A DNA stretch of 64,000 nt from Vulcanimicrobiota bacterium (GCA_013036095.1 JAAXCW010000005.1:124001-188000); one strand, 5' to 3'; shown: positions 1 to 8,555, counted from the first letter of the stretch. A program made the numbers and translations. Notes: a model not told the origin generated them from the sequence alone.

Positions 1-24
1 AACGCCGCAGCCGACACACGTGCC

Positions 25-468
25 CTAGCGCAGCGAGAGCGTGATGTCCCGCGAGACGTAAACGTTAACGGTGTTCATCGCCACAATCTGCGCCTGATAA
101 TCGCGCAAGTAACGGCGGGGAATGTGCGGCAGTTTATAGCTCAGTTGCCAGATTCCAAAATCGATCCGGTCGAAACGCACGACCTTTCCCACTACTCTCA
201 GCTCGACAGCCGGGACGTTGGTCGACGTAATGACTCTTGCCAAGAACGTATCACCGCTGTGAAAGACCGGCCCATTGATCGCGATGGCGAGGATCTGCGG
301 CGGAGCTTCCGGCGGCAGCACGAGCGGAGTCGGCAGCGGCGATGCAGACGGTAAGGGCGACGCAGATGGCGAGACTGCCGCCGAAGATGACGGCAACGGC
401 GTGGCCGTCTGCGCGAAAGCAGTCAAGGGAGCGGCTGCGATGAGCGCCGCGAAAGCGAACTTCAGCAT
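25..468 (-). CDS. secreted protein, Pro/Ser-rich linker, paralogue of next gene
   Basis: Predicted exported protein of 147 residues with no family I recognise. Residues 1-19 form a signal peptide ending in TAFA before QTA. A low-complexity Ser/Pro/Ala stretch (about 20-55) follows, then a globular, probably beta-rich domain (about 57-147) beginning PPQILAIAINGP. The same domain ends the gene immediately upstream (477-1001): both share PP-x-I-x-AIA, SSNV/STNVPAVE, and a KxPxxPxxxxR block, so the two are tandem paralogues. The spacing of 8 bases and shared strand suggest one transcript. The linker suggests a domain held off the membrane or wall. Function unknown. Confidence 0.7.
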   Translation of the reverse strand: MLKFAFAALIAAAPLTAFAQTATPLPSSSAAVSPSASPLPSASPLPTPLVLPPEAPPQILAIAINGPVFHSGDTFLARVITSTNVPAVELRVVGKVVRFDRIDFGIWQLSYKLPHIPRRYLRDYQAQIVAMNTVNVYVSRDITLSLR

Positions 469-476
469 GTAAGGCT

Positions 477-1001
477 CTAACGTACGGTCAGCGGAAAAGA
501 GCTCGAGGTCGGGTCGCCGCGCGAGTTACGCGCAATAACCTCGACCGTGTACGTGCGGCGCAAGAACGAAGGCAGTTTGGGCACTTTGTAGGCCAACCCA
601 AATTCGCCGACGCCGACCCTGCTCAGGCTCGCGGAATAGCCCGCTAAGCGAACCTCGACGCTCGCGACGTTTGACGACGTCTTTACCGTACCGGTGATGA
701 CTTGACCGCCCACTGCTTCCGGAGAACTGAGCGCGATGGCGATAATGCGCGGCGGATCGTTCGGCGACGACATCAACACCGTCGCCGACGGCATGGGCAG
801 AAGGGCTCGTCCAGTGCCCTGTTTTTGAAGGACGGGCGCGCTCGTTCCCGCGCGAGGCGGAGGCGTGATAATGGTGACCGGAACCGGCGAGGTCACAGCC
901 ACCGGCGCAAAGGCCGCGAACCGCGACCAAGTCTCCCGACCATACCAGCCGCCTGCGACTCCGCAGGCGAAGACGAGCAGGACGAGTAGAGCTCTTCCCA
1001 T
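477..1001 (-). CDS. membrane-anchored protein, paralogue of downstream gene
   Basis: Hypothetical protein of 174 residues. Residues 3-20 are a hydrophobic, glycine-containing signal anchor (LLVLLVFACGVAGGWYG). A Pro/Thr-rich spacer (about 30-80) leads to a C-terminal domain (about 83-174) homologous to that of the gene at 25-468, starting PPRIIAIALSSP. A purine-rich GGGGAAGAG lies just before the ATG. It faces away from the glycosyltransferase at 1065, with 63 bases between starts. The domain looks like a small beta-sandwich, but that is inference from alternating hydrophobic strands. Function unknown. Confidence 0.7.
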   Translation of the reverse strand: MGRALLVLLVFACGVAGGWYGRETWSRFAAFAPVAVTSPVPVTIITPPPRAGTSAPVLQKQGTGRALLPMPSATVLMSSPNDPPRIIAIALSSPEAVGGQVITGTVKTSSNVASVEVRLAGYSASLSRVGVGEFGLAYKVPKLPSFLRRTYTVEVIARNSRGDPTSSSFPLTVR

Positions 1002-1064
1002 TGCTTACTCTTCCCCGTCCGTCGCTGGAGGCCATACAATCGAGGGGCGGCGAACGGCTCGACG

Positions 1065-2024
1065 ATGGCTGCCAACGTAGCGCCCGTCACTTTGAGTGTC
1101 GTCGTACCTCTTTATAACGAAGAAGCGAACGTGGCGCCGCTCGTGGAGCGGGTCACCAGCATTCTGGAGGCGCTTCCGGACCGGCCGAGCTACGAACTCG
1201 TCCTCGTGAACGACGGAAGCGCCGATTCCACGGCTCAATTCATTCGCGAGGAACTGCGGCGGCGGCCGCACGTCGTCTTCGTCAACCTGTCGCGCAATTT
1301 CGGACATCAGCTGGCCGCCACTGCCGGACTAGATGTTTCGCGCGGCGAGGCCGTCGTGCTCATGGACGGCGACCTGCAAGATCCGCCCGAGCTGATCCCG
1401 GAGTTCGTCGAACGCTGGCGTGCCGGTTACGACGTCGTCTACGCGGTGCGCCGCACGCGCAAAGGCGAAAGTACGTTCAAACTCGCCACCGCGCGCGCGT
1501 TTTACCGGATCATCCGGCGGCTTACCAACGTTTCGATTCCCATGGATGCCGGCGATTTCCGGCTCATGAGCCGCAGGGTCGTCGAAGTGCTGAAGCGCTC
1601 GCGCGAACGCCACCGCTTCTTGCGCGGAATGGTCAGCTGGGCCGGCTTCGCGCAGACGCCGGTCGAGTACGATCGCGACGAACGCCGCTACGGCGCCAGT
1701 AAGTATCCGATCTCGAAAATGCTGAAGTTTGCGATCGACGGCGTCACGTCGTTCTCCGATGTGCCGCTGCGCTTCGCAACCTATTTAGGCTTCACCGTGA
1801 GTACGGCATCGTTCATTTACGCGCTGACCATTATCTTTTTCAAAGCTTTCCGCCTCGGTACTCCGGAATACGCGCGCGGCTGGGCATCGACGATGGTCGT
1901 GATTCTATTTTTGGGCGGCGTGCAGTTGATCGGCATCGGCATACTCGGCGAATACATCGGACGCATCTACGATGAGGTCAAAGCTCGCCCGCTCTATCTT
2001 ATTTCTGATATAGAACGATCGTAA
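1065..2024 (+). CDS. GT2 polyprenyl-phosphate glycosyltransferase (GtrB/DPM1-like)
   Basis: Predicted inner-membrane enzyme that moves a sugar from a nucleotide donor to a polyprenyl phosphate. The GT-A fold opens with VVVPLYNEE (12-20), has VNDGSAD (48-54) and the metal-binding region DGDLQDPPE (101-109). Two membrane helices near 235-260 and 272-300 fit the GtrB/ArnC architecture, as does the length of 319. The product probably feeds membrane GT-C enzymes such as the one encoded at 4679. The acceptor and sugar cannot be read from sequence. A palindromic repeat follows directly after the stop. Confidence 0.88.
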   Translation: MAANVAPVTLSVVVPLYNEEANVAPLVERVTSILEALPDRPSYELVLVNDGSADSTAQFIREELRRRPHVVFVNLSRNFGHQLAATAGLDVSRGEAVVLMDGDLQDPPELIPEFVERWRAGYDVVYAVRRTRKGESTFKLATARAFYRIIRRLTNVSIPMDAGDFRLMSRRVVEVLKRSRERHRFLRGMVSWAGFAQTPVEYDRDERRYGASKYPISKMLKFAIDGVTSFSDVPLRFATYLGFTVSTASFIYALTIIFFKAFRLGTPEYARGWASTMVVILFLGGVQLIGIGILGEYIGRIYDEVKARPLYLISDIERS

Positions 2025-2033
2025 TAAGCCCCT

Positions 2034-2079
2034 CGTCCTTCGACGACGCGTGCCTCGCGGCACGCTACTCAGGATGACA
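2034..2079. repeat. palindromic repeat copy 1, intergenic
   Basis: Copy of the window-wide repeat: left end CGTCCTTCGACGACG, central palindrome GTGCCTCGCGGCAC, right end CTACTCAGGATGACA. It separates the convergent genes at 1065-2024 and 2082-3368 and could fold into a hairpin in either transcript. Confidence 0.85.
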
Positions 2080-2081
2080 GG

Positions 2082-3368
2082 CTAAGTCACTACGTCGTAG
2101 ATCAGAGGCGGCGGTTCGACCGGACCGGTTCCGATCTTAAAGGACGCCTCGAGGTTGCGAATGTGCTCCTTGTCCGTGCCGTACATGCGCGCAAGCGGCT
2201 GGCCCGCTTCAACCCGATCGCCGATCTGGGCGATCACGAACAACCCACCGAGCTTGTCGTGCTGCGAGAGGCGCCGGCCGACGTTTCCCAAGTGCACCAC
2301 ATCGATCGAGTGCACGTAACCGCCCTGCGAAGCTTTCACGATGAGTGGCTTGCCGTCGAGTTCCATCCCCTCGAGCGCGCCGCGAGACGCTCCTTGAGCC
2401 TCGAGCATCGCGACGAGCTTTGCGTAGCCGGTTCCGTCGGCCAAGGCTTTAGACGCGAGTTCTTCGCCGCCGGTAACCTCCGAAGCGTCGAGCAGGGCCG
2501 CAACGATCTTTAAAATCAACTTCACCCCTCGACTTCGCTCGGGGTCCTTCGACAAGCTCAGGATGACATCAGAGTGGCGCAAAATATCACGCGCCTCGAC
2601 CATTTCAATGCCGGTGCCGACCGTGCGTCCAAGCGGTTGATGCATGTCGCTCACAAAAGCGATCGCTTTCCGGCCGAAACCCTTGGAAATCTCAACCAAC
2701 CATCGCGCGAGCTCGCGAGCTTGCTCCGGCGACGGCGTGAACGACGCCGGCCCCGTTTTTACGTCATACACGATCGCGTGCGCGCCGCACGCAATCTTTT
2801 TCGAAACGATCGAAGCAGCGATAAGGCCCATCGCCGGAACGGTTCCGGTGCGATCGCGCAGGTTGTAGATGCGTTTGTCGGCAGGAACGAGCGCCTGTGT
2901 CTGCGCCGCTATCGCGCAGCCGATCGATTCCACTTGACGGACGAACGTATCGAGCGACAGGGCGGCGTTGAAACCCGGGACCGCCTCGAGTTTGTCGATG
3001 GTACCGCCGGTATGCCCCAGGGCGCGACCGGAAAGTTTCGCGACATGCGCGCCACATGCCGCGGCCAACGGAACCGCCACGAGTGAAACGATATCGGCGA
3101 CCCCTCCGCTGGAATGCTTATCGACGATAATACCTTTGCCGCGATCGAACGTTACGGTTTCGCCGCTGCGCACCATTGCGTCGGTCAGCGCGTGCGCTTC
3201 CTCGAAGCTCATGCCGCGCCAGACACACGCCATAAACAGCGCGGCGGTCTGCGCTTCGTCGATGCGGCCTTCCATAAAGCCGTCGATGATGCCGTCCCAA
3301 TCGGTGGCCGAAAGGGTGTGGCCGTCGCGCTTGCGTTCGATGCAATGCCGCATCGCCGTCTCGTCCAT
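2082..3368 (-). CDS. deoA: pyrimidine-nucleoside (thymidine) phosphorylase
   Basis: Cleaves thymidine/uridine with phosphate to base and (deoxy)ribose-1-phosphate in nucleoside salvage. The family signature SGRALGHTGGTIDKLE is at 113-128 and the phosphate-binding KHSSGGVAD at 84-92; the small alpha domain, central domain and C-terminal domain are all present in 428 residues. Residues about 267-282 ([14 protein letters not shown]) are not family sequence: they are the in-frame translation of a palindromic repeat, lying between the central domain and the C-terminal part, in a likely surface loop. Whether the enzyme remains active cannot be told. It cannot be separated from a pdp-type enzyme by eye. 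Confidence 0.9.
   Translation of the reverse strand: MDETAMRHCIERKRDGHTLSATDWDGIIDGFMEGRIDEAQTAALFMACVWRGMSFEEAHALTDAMVRSGETVTFDRGKGIIVDKHSSGGVADIVSLVAVPLAAACGAHVAKLSGRALGHTGGTIDKLEAVPGFNAALSLDTFVRQVESIGCAIAAQTQALVPADKRIYNLRDRTGTVPAMGLIAASIVSKKIACGAHAIVYDVKTGPASFTPSPEQARELARWLVEISKGFGRKAIAFVSDMHQPLGRTVGTGIEMVEARDILRHSDVILSLSKDPERSRGVKLILKIVAALLDASEVTGGEELASKALADGTGYAKLVAMLEAQGASRGALEGMELDGKPLIVKASQGGYVHSIDVVHLGNVGRRLSQHDKLGGLFVIAQIGDRVEAGQPLARMYGTDKEHIRNLEASFKIGTGPVEPPPLIYDVVT
2524..2569. repeat. palindromic repeat copy 2, in frame in deoA
   Basis: Contains CCCCTCGACTTCGCTCGGGG followed by TCCTTCGACAAGCTCAGGATGACA. Read on the minus strand it encodes [14 protein letters not shown] within the phosphorylase without breaking the frame. 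Confidence 0.88.
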
Positions 3369-3407
3369 AGCGCCGGATTTCGCGTCGGCCCTAACGAAGC
3401 CCGCCGG

Positions 3408-4688
3408 GTGACGACGTACCCGCCGCCGGACGCACTTTCCGTAATCGCATACGCCGCGTTTTTCGCAGCCGCCGCCGTTATCGCAATGCGACGGCCTATC
3501 TACGCGGTCGCGTTACTCATTGTCGTTCAACCTTTTGCAATTTACGGGGATATCTGGATCACGACGGTCACGCTTCCCAAGGCTACGCTCCTTGGCGTTC
3601 TGCTGGGGCTCGCAACGCATCGCGGATGGCTCCGGCCGTTTGCAGCCGCCGCGCCACGCGCGATTCTTCTTGCCGGTCTTCTTGTGCTGGCCGCCACCAT
3701 GCTGAGCGCCGCGCCCGCGCTCTATCATGCGCCGGTATTGCGCGAATCGCTCAAGGCGATAGAGTACGTCCTGCTCTTCGTCGCAATCGTTTGTGCCTAT
3801 CGTCTCGAGCCTGATCCCGTGCTGGTCCGCAACGCCTGCGTTGCCGTCGTCATCTTCGTTTCGCTCCTTGCGCTCTCACAAGAATTCTTTGGAGCGCCGT
3901 CTAGCTTGCGCATCAATGGTCATCAAATGTTTCGCATAGCCGGACCCATCGAAGGTCCCAATCAACTGGCCGGATACTTCGACGTTGCGATCCCGTTAAT
4001 ATTTGCGCTCGCGATCGAATCGCCGTCACTCGTGATTCAATCTGCGCTCTTTCTTATGGTGCTGGCCGACGTGCTCACCTTTTCGCGCGGCGGCGCGCTC
4101 GGTGCGACAGCCGGCGTGCTTGCCGTCGCACTGACGTTGCGCCACCACATCGCGCGGCCGTTGGCGTACATGGCCGCCGGCCTCGCAACGGGCATCGGAG
4201 CAGCCGGCTTTCTCGCGCACTCATTTGTATTTTTTAGGCTGTATGACTTCAGCGACTCGTCTTATGCCGGCGGAGTCGGCACGCGCTCGAAGTTGTGGCG
4301 CGCAGCGTTTGCATTGTGGCGTCAACATCCAATCCTCGGCGTAGGCGCGGGAAATTTCGAACTCGAGATTCCGCTCACCGGCTTGCGCGGCGTACGCACG
4401 CATGCCAACAGCCTCTATCTGCAGTCGCTCGTTGAAGGCGGGATCCCGCTGTTCGCCGCTACCTTGTGGCTCACGTACGTTTCCGTTGCGACATTTATCC
4501 GAGATCGTTTTCGTTCGCCGTTTATCCTGGCGGCGTTCGCCGGCAGCATTGCGATCGGCTTACACCAGGTCGTCGATCTCCTCGTCTTCTATCCGAAAGT
4601 GGGCGGGTGGTGGTGGATCGTGCTCGGACTCGGAGCGGCGCAACTCGCTGCGGCCCCGGCTCGCGAGCGCGATCCGGTATGCGCTTAG
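3408..4688 (+). CDS. O-antigen ligase / Wzy-type membrane protein
   Basis: Polytopic membrane protein with about ten hydrophobic segments. The C-terminal motif THANSLYLQSLVEGGIPLF and the preceding HPILGVGAGNFE match the Wzy_C/WaaL superfamily of polysaccharide polymerases and ligases. I place the start at GTG 3408, because upstream in-frame sequence is only the reverse of deoA; this gives 426 residues, close to the 436 of its clear paralogue at 53174. The stop overlaps the next gene by 10 bases. It probably acts on lipid-linked glycans at the outer face of the inner membrane. Polymerase versus ligase is undecided. Confidence 0.82.
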   Translation: MTTYPPPDALSVIAYAAFFAAAAVIAMRRPIYAVALLIVVQPFAIYGDIWITTVTLPKATLLGVLLGLATHRGWLRPFAAAAPRAILLAGLLVLAATMLSAAPALYHAPVLRESLKAIEYVLLFVAIVCAYRLEPDPVLVRNACVAVVIFVSLLALSQEFFGAPSSLRINGHQMFRIAGPIEGPNQLAGYFDVAIPLIFALAIESPSLVIQSALFLMVLADVLTFSRGGALGATAGVLAVALTLRHHIARPLAYMAAGLATGIGAAGFLAHSFVFFRLYDFSDSSYAGGVGTRSKLWRAAFALWRQHPILGVGAGNFELEIPLTGLRGVRTHANSLYLQSLVEGGIPLFAATLWLTYVSVATFIRDRFRSPFILAAFAGSIAIGLHQVVDLLVFYPKVGGWWWIVLGLGAAQLAAAPARERDPVCA

Positions 4689-6097
4689 CCTTTCTCGTTC
4701 CGTTAGGTTTTGCGGCCGGCGCCATCGCGTGCCGGCTGCTGCTTTTCAACGCGCCAGCGGCGTTTGCCGTCGACCTCGCGCAACCGCTCGTTGTGGTGAC
4801 GTACTGGGGAAATTTCGGTTTTGCGCTATGGGTCGCGCTCTTCGTTGCAATCGCGATTGCGAGCGTGGGCTATGTGAGCGCGCTCGTCCTTCGACAACGA
4901 GTTCGCTCTGCGAACTCTACTCAGGATGACATACTCCAACGAGTTCGCTCTGCGAACTCTACTCAGGATGACACGTATGGTGCTCCGCTCACAATAATGA
5001 TGTACAGCGCGCTCGCGTGCGCCGCCGCCTTGTGTTTTCCGGTCGTGTTTTCGAGTGATGTCTACGCCTATGCCGGGTACGGATTCATGGCGTTGCACGG
5101 AGTAAATCCGTACGCACATGCCGCCGTTACGATGCGCGACCCGCTGATGGACGCGATTTCGTGGCAGTGGGGAAATCGACCACCGGCTTGCGTCTACGGT
5201 CCAGCCTTCGTCTGGTTCGCGCGAGCGATCGTCGCGATCTTCGCCGGTTTCGGGGCCGCTGCTCCACTCTGGGCGTTTCGAATCAGCGCGTGCGGCCTTC
5301 TCGTGCTCTGCGCTCCGCTTGCGAGCGCGGCGTTCGCGCGGTTCTCTCCTCCGACTCGCGCCGCGGCCGTCGCGGGCATTGCGCTCAATCCCGTGGCAAT
5401 TTGGGCCGCGGCCGAAGGACACAACGATGTCTACCTTATCGCGATCGTACTGGCGGGGATCGCTTTGATCGCGCGCGGTGGTCTCGTTACCGGCGCCGTG
5501 GTCGTAGCATTGTCGGCGCTCGTCAAAGCGCCGGGCTTGCTGGCGGCTGCGTCCGCGCCTTTTTTTGTTGCCGGGCACCGCGCGCGTTCGCGCGTGTTGA
5601 CCGGAGCGCTGTTGGGGCTAGCCGGCGCCGCGGTCGTAGCGTGGCCTGCGCTGCTGCAGCTCTCGCGCAACGCCGGGCACGGAAGCTACTTCCCGCAATT
5701 CTCGCTACAGTACGTCCTGAACGCGGCTTTCGGTCCAGCCGCAGCACTTTCGCTAGCTGCAGCGCTCGTCGCGGCGCTTTCCACCGGCGGGTGTATTCTC
5801 TTAGCGAAAAAGAACCGCGCCGGCGCGCCGCTGCTGGCGCTCGCGTTATGGATCGCCATTCCCAATCCTTATCCCTGGTACGCGCTCTGGATATTGCCCG
5901 CGGCGCTGTTCGCGTGGGAGACTCCGGCCGCTTGGGCGATCGTGGCGCTGGCCTTGAGCTCGGTCTTACGCTATCTCCCCGATGCCACGACGGATTTTCG
6001 AATGGCTGAGAGCATAGCGATCGTTTTCGCCGAGCTTGCAGTGCCGTCGGTTATTTTATTGGCCGGAGCTCGCAACGGGCAACGGCAGAGTCCGTAA
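4679..6097 (+). CDS. GT-C membrane glycosyltransferase (MptB/GT87-like)
   Basis: Multi-pass membrane protein of 472 residues. The extracellular-loop motif SDVYAYAGYGFMALHGVNPY followed by VYGP resembles polyprenol-phosphomannose-dependent mannosyltransferases. The ATG at 4679 overlaps the preceding stop; in-frame sequence farther upstream only shadows that gene. Residues about 69-98 consist of two tandem translations of the palindromic repeat (QRVRSANSTQDD twice) between the second and third hydrophobic segments, so the insertion falls in a loop. The 3' end runs 42 bases into the convergent gene at 6056. Substrate is inferred only. Confidence 0.72.
   Translation: MRLAFLVPLGFAAGAIACRLLLFNAPAAFAVDLAQPLVVVTYWGNFGFALWVALFVAIAIASVGYVSALVLRQRVRSANSTQDDILQRVRSANSTQDDTYGAPLTIMMYSALACAAALCFPVVFSSDVYAYAGYGFMALHGVNPYAHAAVTMRDPLMDAISWQWGNRPPACVYGPAFVWFARAIVAIFAGFGAAAPLWAFRISACGLLVLCAPLASAAFARFSPPTRAAAVAGIALNPVAIWAAAEGHNDVYLIAIVLAGIALIARGGLVTGAVVVALSALVKAPGLLAAASAPFFVAGHRARSRVLTGALLGLAGAAVVAWPALLQLSRNAGHGSYFPQFSLQYVLNAAFGPAAALSLAAALVAALSTGGCILLAKKNRAGAPLLALALWIAIPNPYPWYALWILPAALFAWETPAAWAIVALALSSVLRYLPDATTDFRMAESIAIVFAELAVPSVILLAGARNGQRQSP
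4885..4973. repeat. palindromic repeat copy 3, tandem pair in frame in GT-C gene
   Basis: Two head-to-tail copies (4885-4931 and 4932-4973) of AACGAGTTCGCTCTGCGAAC followed by TCTACTCAGGATGACA. The pair keeps the host reading frame open and codes for a duplicated 12-13-residue peptide. Confidence 0.9.
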
Positions 6098-7588
6098 AGG
6101 AGTCCACCTCGCACCTAGATCGCTCGGCGTTATCGGTGGCGCGTGCCTGAAATAATAAAACGCTGAATCCGGTCCCACATAGACTGTGTCGCCCGGCGAT
6201 AACGGCGGCTGCACGTTCGACGGAGCTGTCCCGTAGTAGACCGTATCGCCGGACGACGGGTCCTTCCGCGGCGACCACGCGAAGCCGGGCGGAAGGAGGG
6301 CGTACGACCAGGAGTTGCTCACGAAATTCTCCGCGCTCGTTCCATTCGAAGCTCTTGCGGCCGCTCGCAGCGACTCGATCGCTTGAATAAGCACGCCGGC
6401 TCCGCCCCGAAAATTGGGTGCCCCCGACGGTTTGTTGGCAAGCGTGTACCATTCAAAGAAATCCCCGTTGCCGATAACCTGGTCGAGCAGCGGCTGAATC
6501 GCATCGTAAGCTTCTCGCAACCTGCCGTGTACGGCGAGCTGCCGCACCATTCTGCCGGCAAACCACGGCCAGATTCCGCCGTTTTGGTAGCAAAACTCAC
6601 AAAGCAGCGGATGCTTGAAAAAACCTAACGGGTATGGCGGAGAGATGCTGCCGGCAATGCTGAATGCGCCGGAGAAGCGTTGCGCGGCGATCATTTGCGC
6701 ATTTGCTTCGGTGATCTCTGCCTCCGAAAGCAAGCCGGCCTCGATGGCGACTGCCGTTCCTCCCTCGTAAAGAATCGCATTTTCGTCAAAGTTTCCGGGA
6801 AACGGCGAGGAACCCAGATAGAGATGCGGGATGAATTTGTCGCGTTTCTCATCCCACAGATAGCGCCTAACGTTGGCGGCGATCGATCTTCTGAGATTCG
6901 ACCAGGTCTGACGGCGCGGGTCGGCCGGCTTCAACAAGCTCGCGAAGTCATCCAACGCAATCACGTACATTGCGTTGGCGTATATCGAGATCGCAGCGTG
7001 TGAGTTGGCATCGAGGGCGCCGCCGGGAACGTCTTCGGCCTGAACGTCACCCCAGTCGATGGTCGTTGCCGCTGTTACCAGTCCGAAGCGCGGGTCGAGC
7101 TTCTCGCGCCTGACGAATTGCAGCGCGGCATCCAAACGATCGGAGACTGCTACCCCGCCGACTTTCTCATCCAAGAACGGAGCGTCGTGAGTGCAAGCAA
7201 CATATTTGAAAACCGCCTGCACCAAAGAACTCTCTTGATCGGATTCGACGGTTCCCTTCGGGTCTACGAGCCCGTCGAGCGGCGTTTTCTTTATACTTTG
7301 CGGCTTGGTCTCTTCGTAAGCGTCGCCGATGCCTCCATCGGCTGTTTGTAATAACAAAAATGGGACGAGGTGGGCTTTAAGATCCGCAGCCGGAAGTACT
7401 TCGCAGCTCGCCGGCAAGAACGTATTGTAGTCGCGAATAAACACGGGCGAATAAATACCGGCGCCGGCGGAAAAACCGTTTCGCAGCAGCGCTTTCGCTT
7501 TGGCTTCAACCACGTCGAGCCGCGAGTCGCTCAGTATCGCCTGCGGCAGCGTCAGCGCCAGCAGCACAAAAACTCGCACGCCGATCAT
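6056..7588 (-). CDS. secreted glycosidase-like (alpha/alpha)6-barrel protein
   Basis: Exported protein of 510 residues with a signal peptide at about 1-20. The body is rich in helices with repeated aromatic and acidic patches: RDYNTFLPAS near 52, QTADGGIGDAY near 82, an ANSHAAISIYANAMYVIAL segment near 200, and NGGIWPWFAGRMV near 345. This pattern resembles six-hairpin glycosidases (trehalase/GH63/GGH relatives), but I cannot name the family. The last 100 residues are a separate, low-similarity tail. It overlaps the next minus-strand gene by 4 bases and the convergent GT-C gene by 42. Confidence 0.55.
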   Translation of the reverse strand: MIGVRVFVLLALTLPQAILSDSRLDVVEAKAKALLRNGFSAGAGIYSPVFIRDYNTFLPASCEVLPAADLKAHLVPFLLLQTADGGIGDAYEETKPQSIKKTPLDGLVDPKGTVESDQESSLVQAVFKYVACTHDAPFLDEKVGGVAVSDRLDAALQFVRREKLDPRFGLVTAATTIDWGDVQAEDVPGGALDANSHAAISIYANAMYVIALDDFASLLKPADPRRQTWSNLRRSIAANVRRYLWDEKRDKFIPHLYLGSSPFPGNFDENAILYEGGTAVAIEAGLLSEAEITEANAQMIAAQRFSGAFSIAGSISPPYPLGFFKHPLLCEFCYQNGGIWPWFAGRMVRQLAVHGRLREAYDAIQPLLDQVIGNGDFFEWYTLANKPSGAPNFRGGAGVLIQAIESLRAAARASNGTSAENFVSNSWSYALLPPGFAWSPRKDPSSGDTVYYGTAPSNVQPPLSPGDTVYVGPDSAFYYFRHAPPITPSDLGARWTPLRTLPLPVASSGQ

Positions 7589-8031
7589 CGCGGACAGAAC
7601 ACGCCCGCGTTCGGGCCTCCCGGAAAACCGTACGCGGGCCCCTGACTCTGCGCTCTCCCGTTTTCCGTAACCGTGTCGTAGATGCGCGCCTGGCGTGCGA
7701 ATTCCGTATTTGCGTCACGCACGAGTGCGGCCACCGCTCTTGCCAAGCGCGCACGCGCCTGAATCTGTGAGCCGCCCATCGCGCGAACCGAAGAACCTTG
7801 AGCGAGGCTCCTCGCAATCGCGTAATAGCCTGCCACGTGCGCGCGTAATCCTGCGTCGTTCGCGGGCGCGGCTTTTTTCATCGTACGAACGGAGAGCATC
7901 AAGCCGGCGCTGGCGGTAAAGGAACGCGAGGTGTGCACAAGGCGCGTCTGCGAGACAGCCGCGGTGAATTCCAGCTGCGGACGAAACGTGCATGGCGTTG
8001 ATGCGGCGACAAAAATGAGCGCGGAAAACAC
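7585..8031 (-). CDS. exported hypothetical protein, DUF922-like
   Basis: Protein of 148 residues with a hydrophobic N-terminus (MFSALIFVAAS) and Cys at 14. The segments HVAGYYAIARSLA and ARQARIYDTVTENGRAQSQ resemble the HExGHFDIAE and QxxYDxxTxHG patterns of DUF922 predicted metalloproteases, but the Glu-His metal ligands of the first motif are not kept, so this would be an inactive relative if the match is right. It is coupled to the glycosidase-like gene by a 4-base overlap. Function unknown. Confidence 0.55.
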   Translation of the reverse strand: MFSALIFVAASTPCTFRPQLEFTAAVSQTRLVHTSRSFTASAGLMLSVRTMKKAAPANDAGLRAHVAGYYAIARSLAQGSSVRAMGGSQIQARARLARAVAALVRDANTEFARQARIYDTVTENGRAQSQGPAYGFPGGPNAGVFCPR

Positions 8032-8078
8032 GAGGCGCCACTCTTTCGAGCGGCGCCTGCCGTCTTACTGTATTGGAC

Positions 8079-8465
8079 TTAAGCTTTGATCGTAATGCGC
8101 TTGGGCTGAGCTTTCGGATGGAGCGCCAGCGTCAGCATCAGCATGCCGTCTTCGACCTTCGCCTCGATTTTTTCGTCATCGACGTCGTCGGGAACGACCA
8201 CGCTGCGCGTGAACGAACGCTTCTCATTTTTTCCTTGAACCGTCAGCACGCCGTCTTCGAGCGTCGCCTCGATTTGGTCCGGCCGGAAGCCGGCCACCGG
8301 AATTTCAACGTCGTAGCCCGTCTCGGTGCGCGTCACTTCCATGCCGGAAAGCTGACCCATCGAGAAGAGATTGCGGAACGGGTCGCCCCACAGGTCTCCG
8401 AGCGGCCGGGCAAGCAAGCTGCCGCCGTTTGCGCCGTTGCGATCGCGGCTAAGAAGATTGCTCAT
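8079..8465 (-). CDS. hsp20: small heat shock protein Hsp20
   Basis: ATP-independent holdase chaperone of 128 residues. A short N-terminal arm leads to an alpha-crystallin domain (about 38-122) with the classic GVLTVQGKNEK and an A-x-x-x-DGMLMLTL strand; the C-terminal RITIKA holds the I-x-I anchoring motif. The start is firm: AGGAGG sits 6 bases before the ATG (complement of 8472-8477). A CIRCE-type inverted repeat lies 22 bases upstream, so HrcA control is expected. Confidence 0.95.
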   Translation of the reverse strand: MSNLLSRDRNGANGGSLLARPLGDLWGDPFRNLFSMGQLSGMEVTRTETGYDVEIPVAGFRPDQIEATLEDGVLTVQGKNEKRSFTRSVVVPDDVDDEKIEAKVEDGMLMLTLALHPKAQPKRITIKA

Positions 8466-8486
8466 AAACTACCTCCTAGCAATATT

Positions 8487-8513
8487 TTAGCACTCTCGAT
8501 CAAGGACTGCTAA
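8487..8513 (-). promoter_or_regulatory. CIRCE operator (HrcA-binding site) of hsp20
   Basis: Plus strand reads TTAGCACTC, 9 bases, GACTGCTAA. The consensus CIRCE is TTAGCACTC-N9-GAGTGCTAA, so the left arm is perfect, the spacer exact and the right arm has one mismatch. On the minus strand a TAAAAT -10-like box overlaps one arm, with a weak TTAGCA -35-like box 18 bases upstream in the other, as expected for repressor occlusion of the promoter. The hrcA gene itself is not in the window. Confidence 0.88.
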
Positions 8514-8555
8514 GCGGAACCTACGGTGCAAGACGGGGGTTACAGCACGGGATGG

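Noticed and set aside
3114-3407. Longer N-terminus for the O-antigen-ligase-like gene
   Set aside because: The extra 98 codons are deoA read backwards and lack hydrophobic segments; the paralogue at 53174 lacks them.
4826-5578. 250-codon minus-strand ORF
   Set aside because: Fully antisense to the GT-C gene, with Arg/Ser/Asp-rich shadow composition and no motif.
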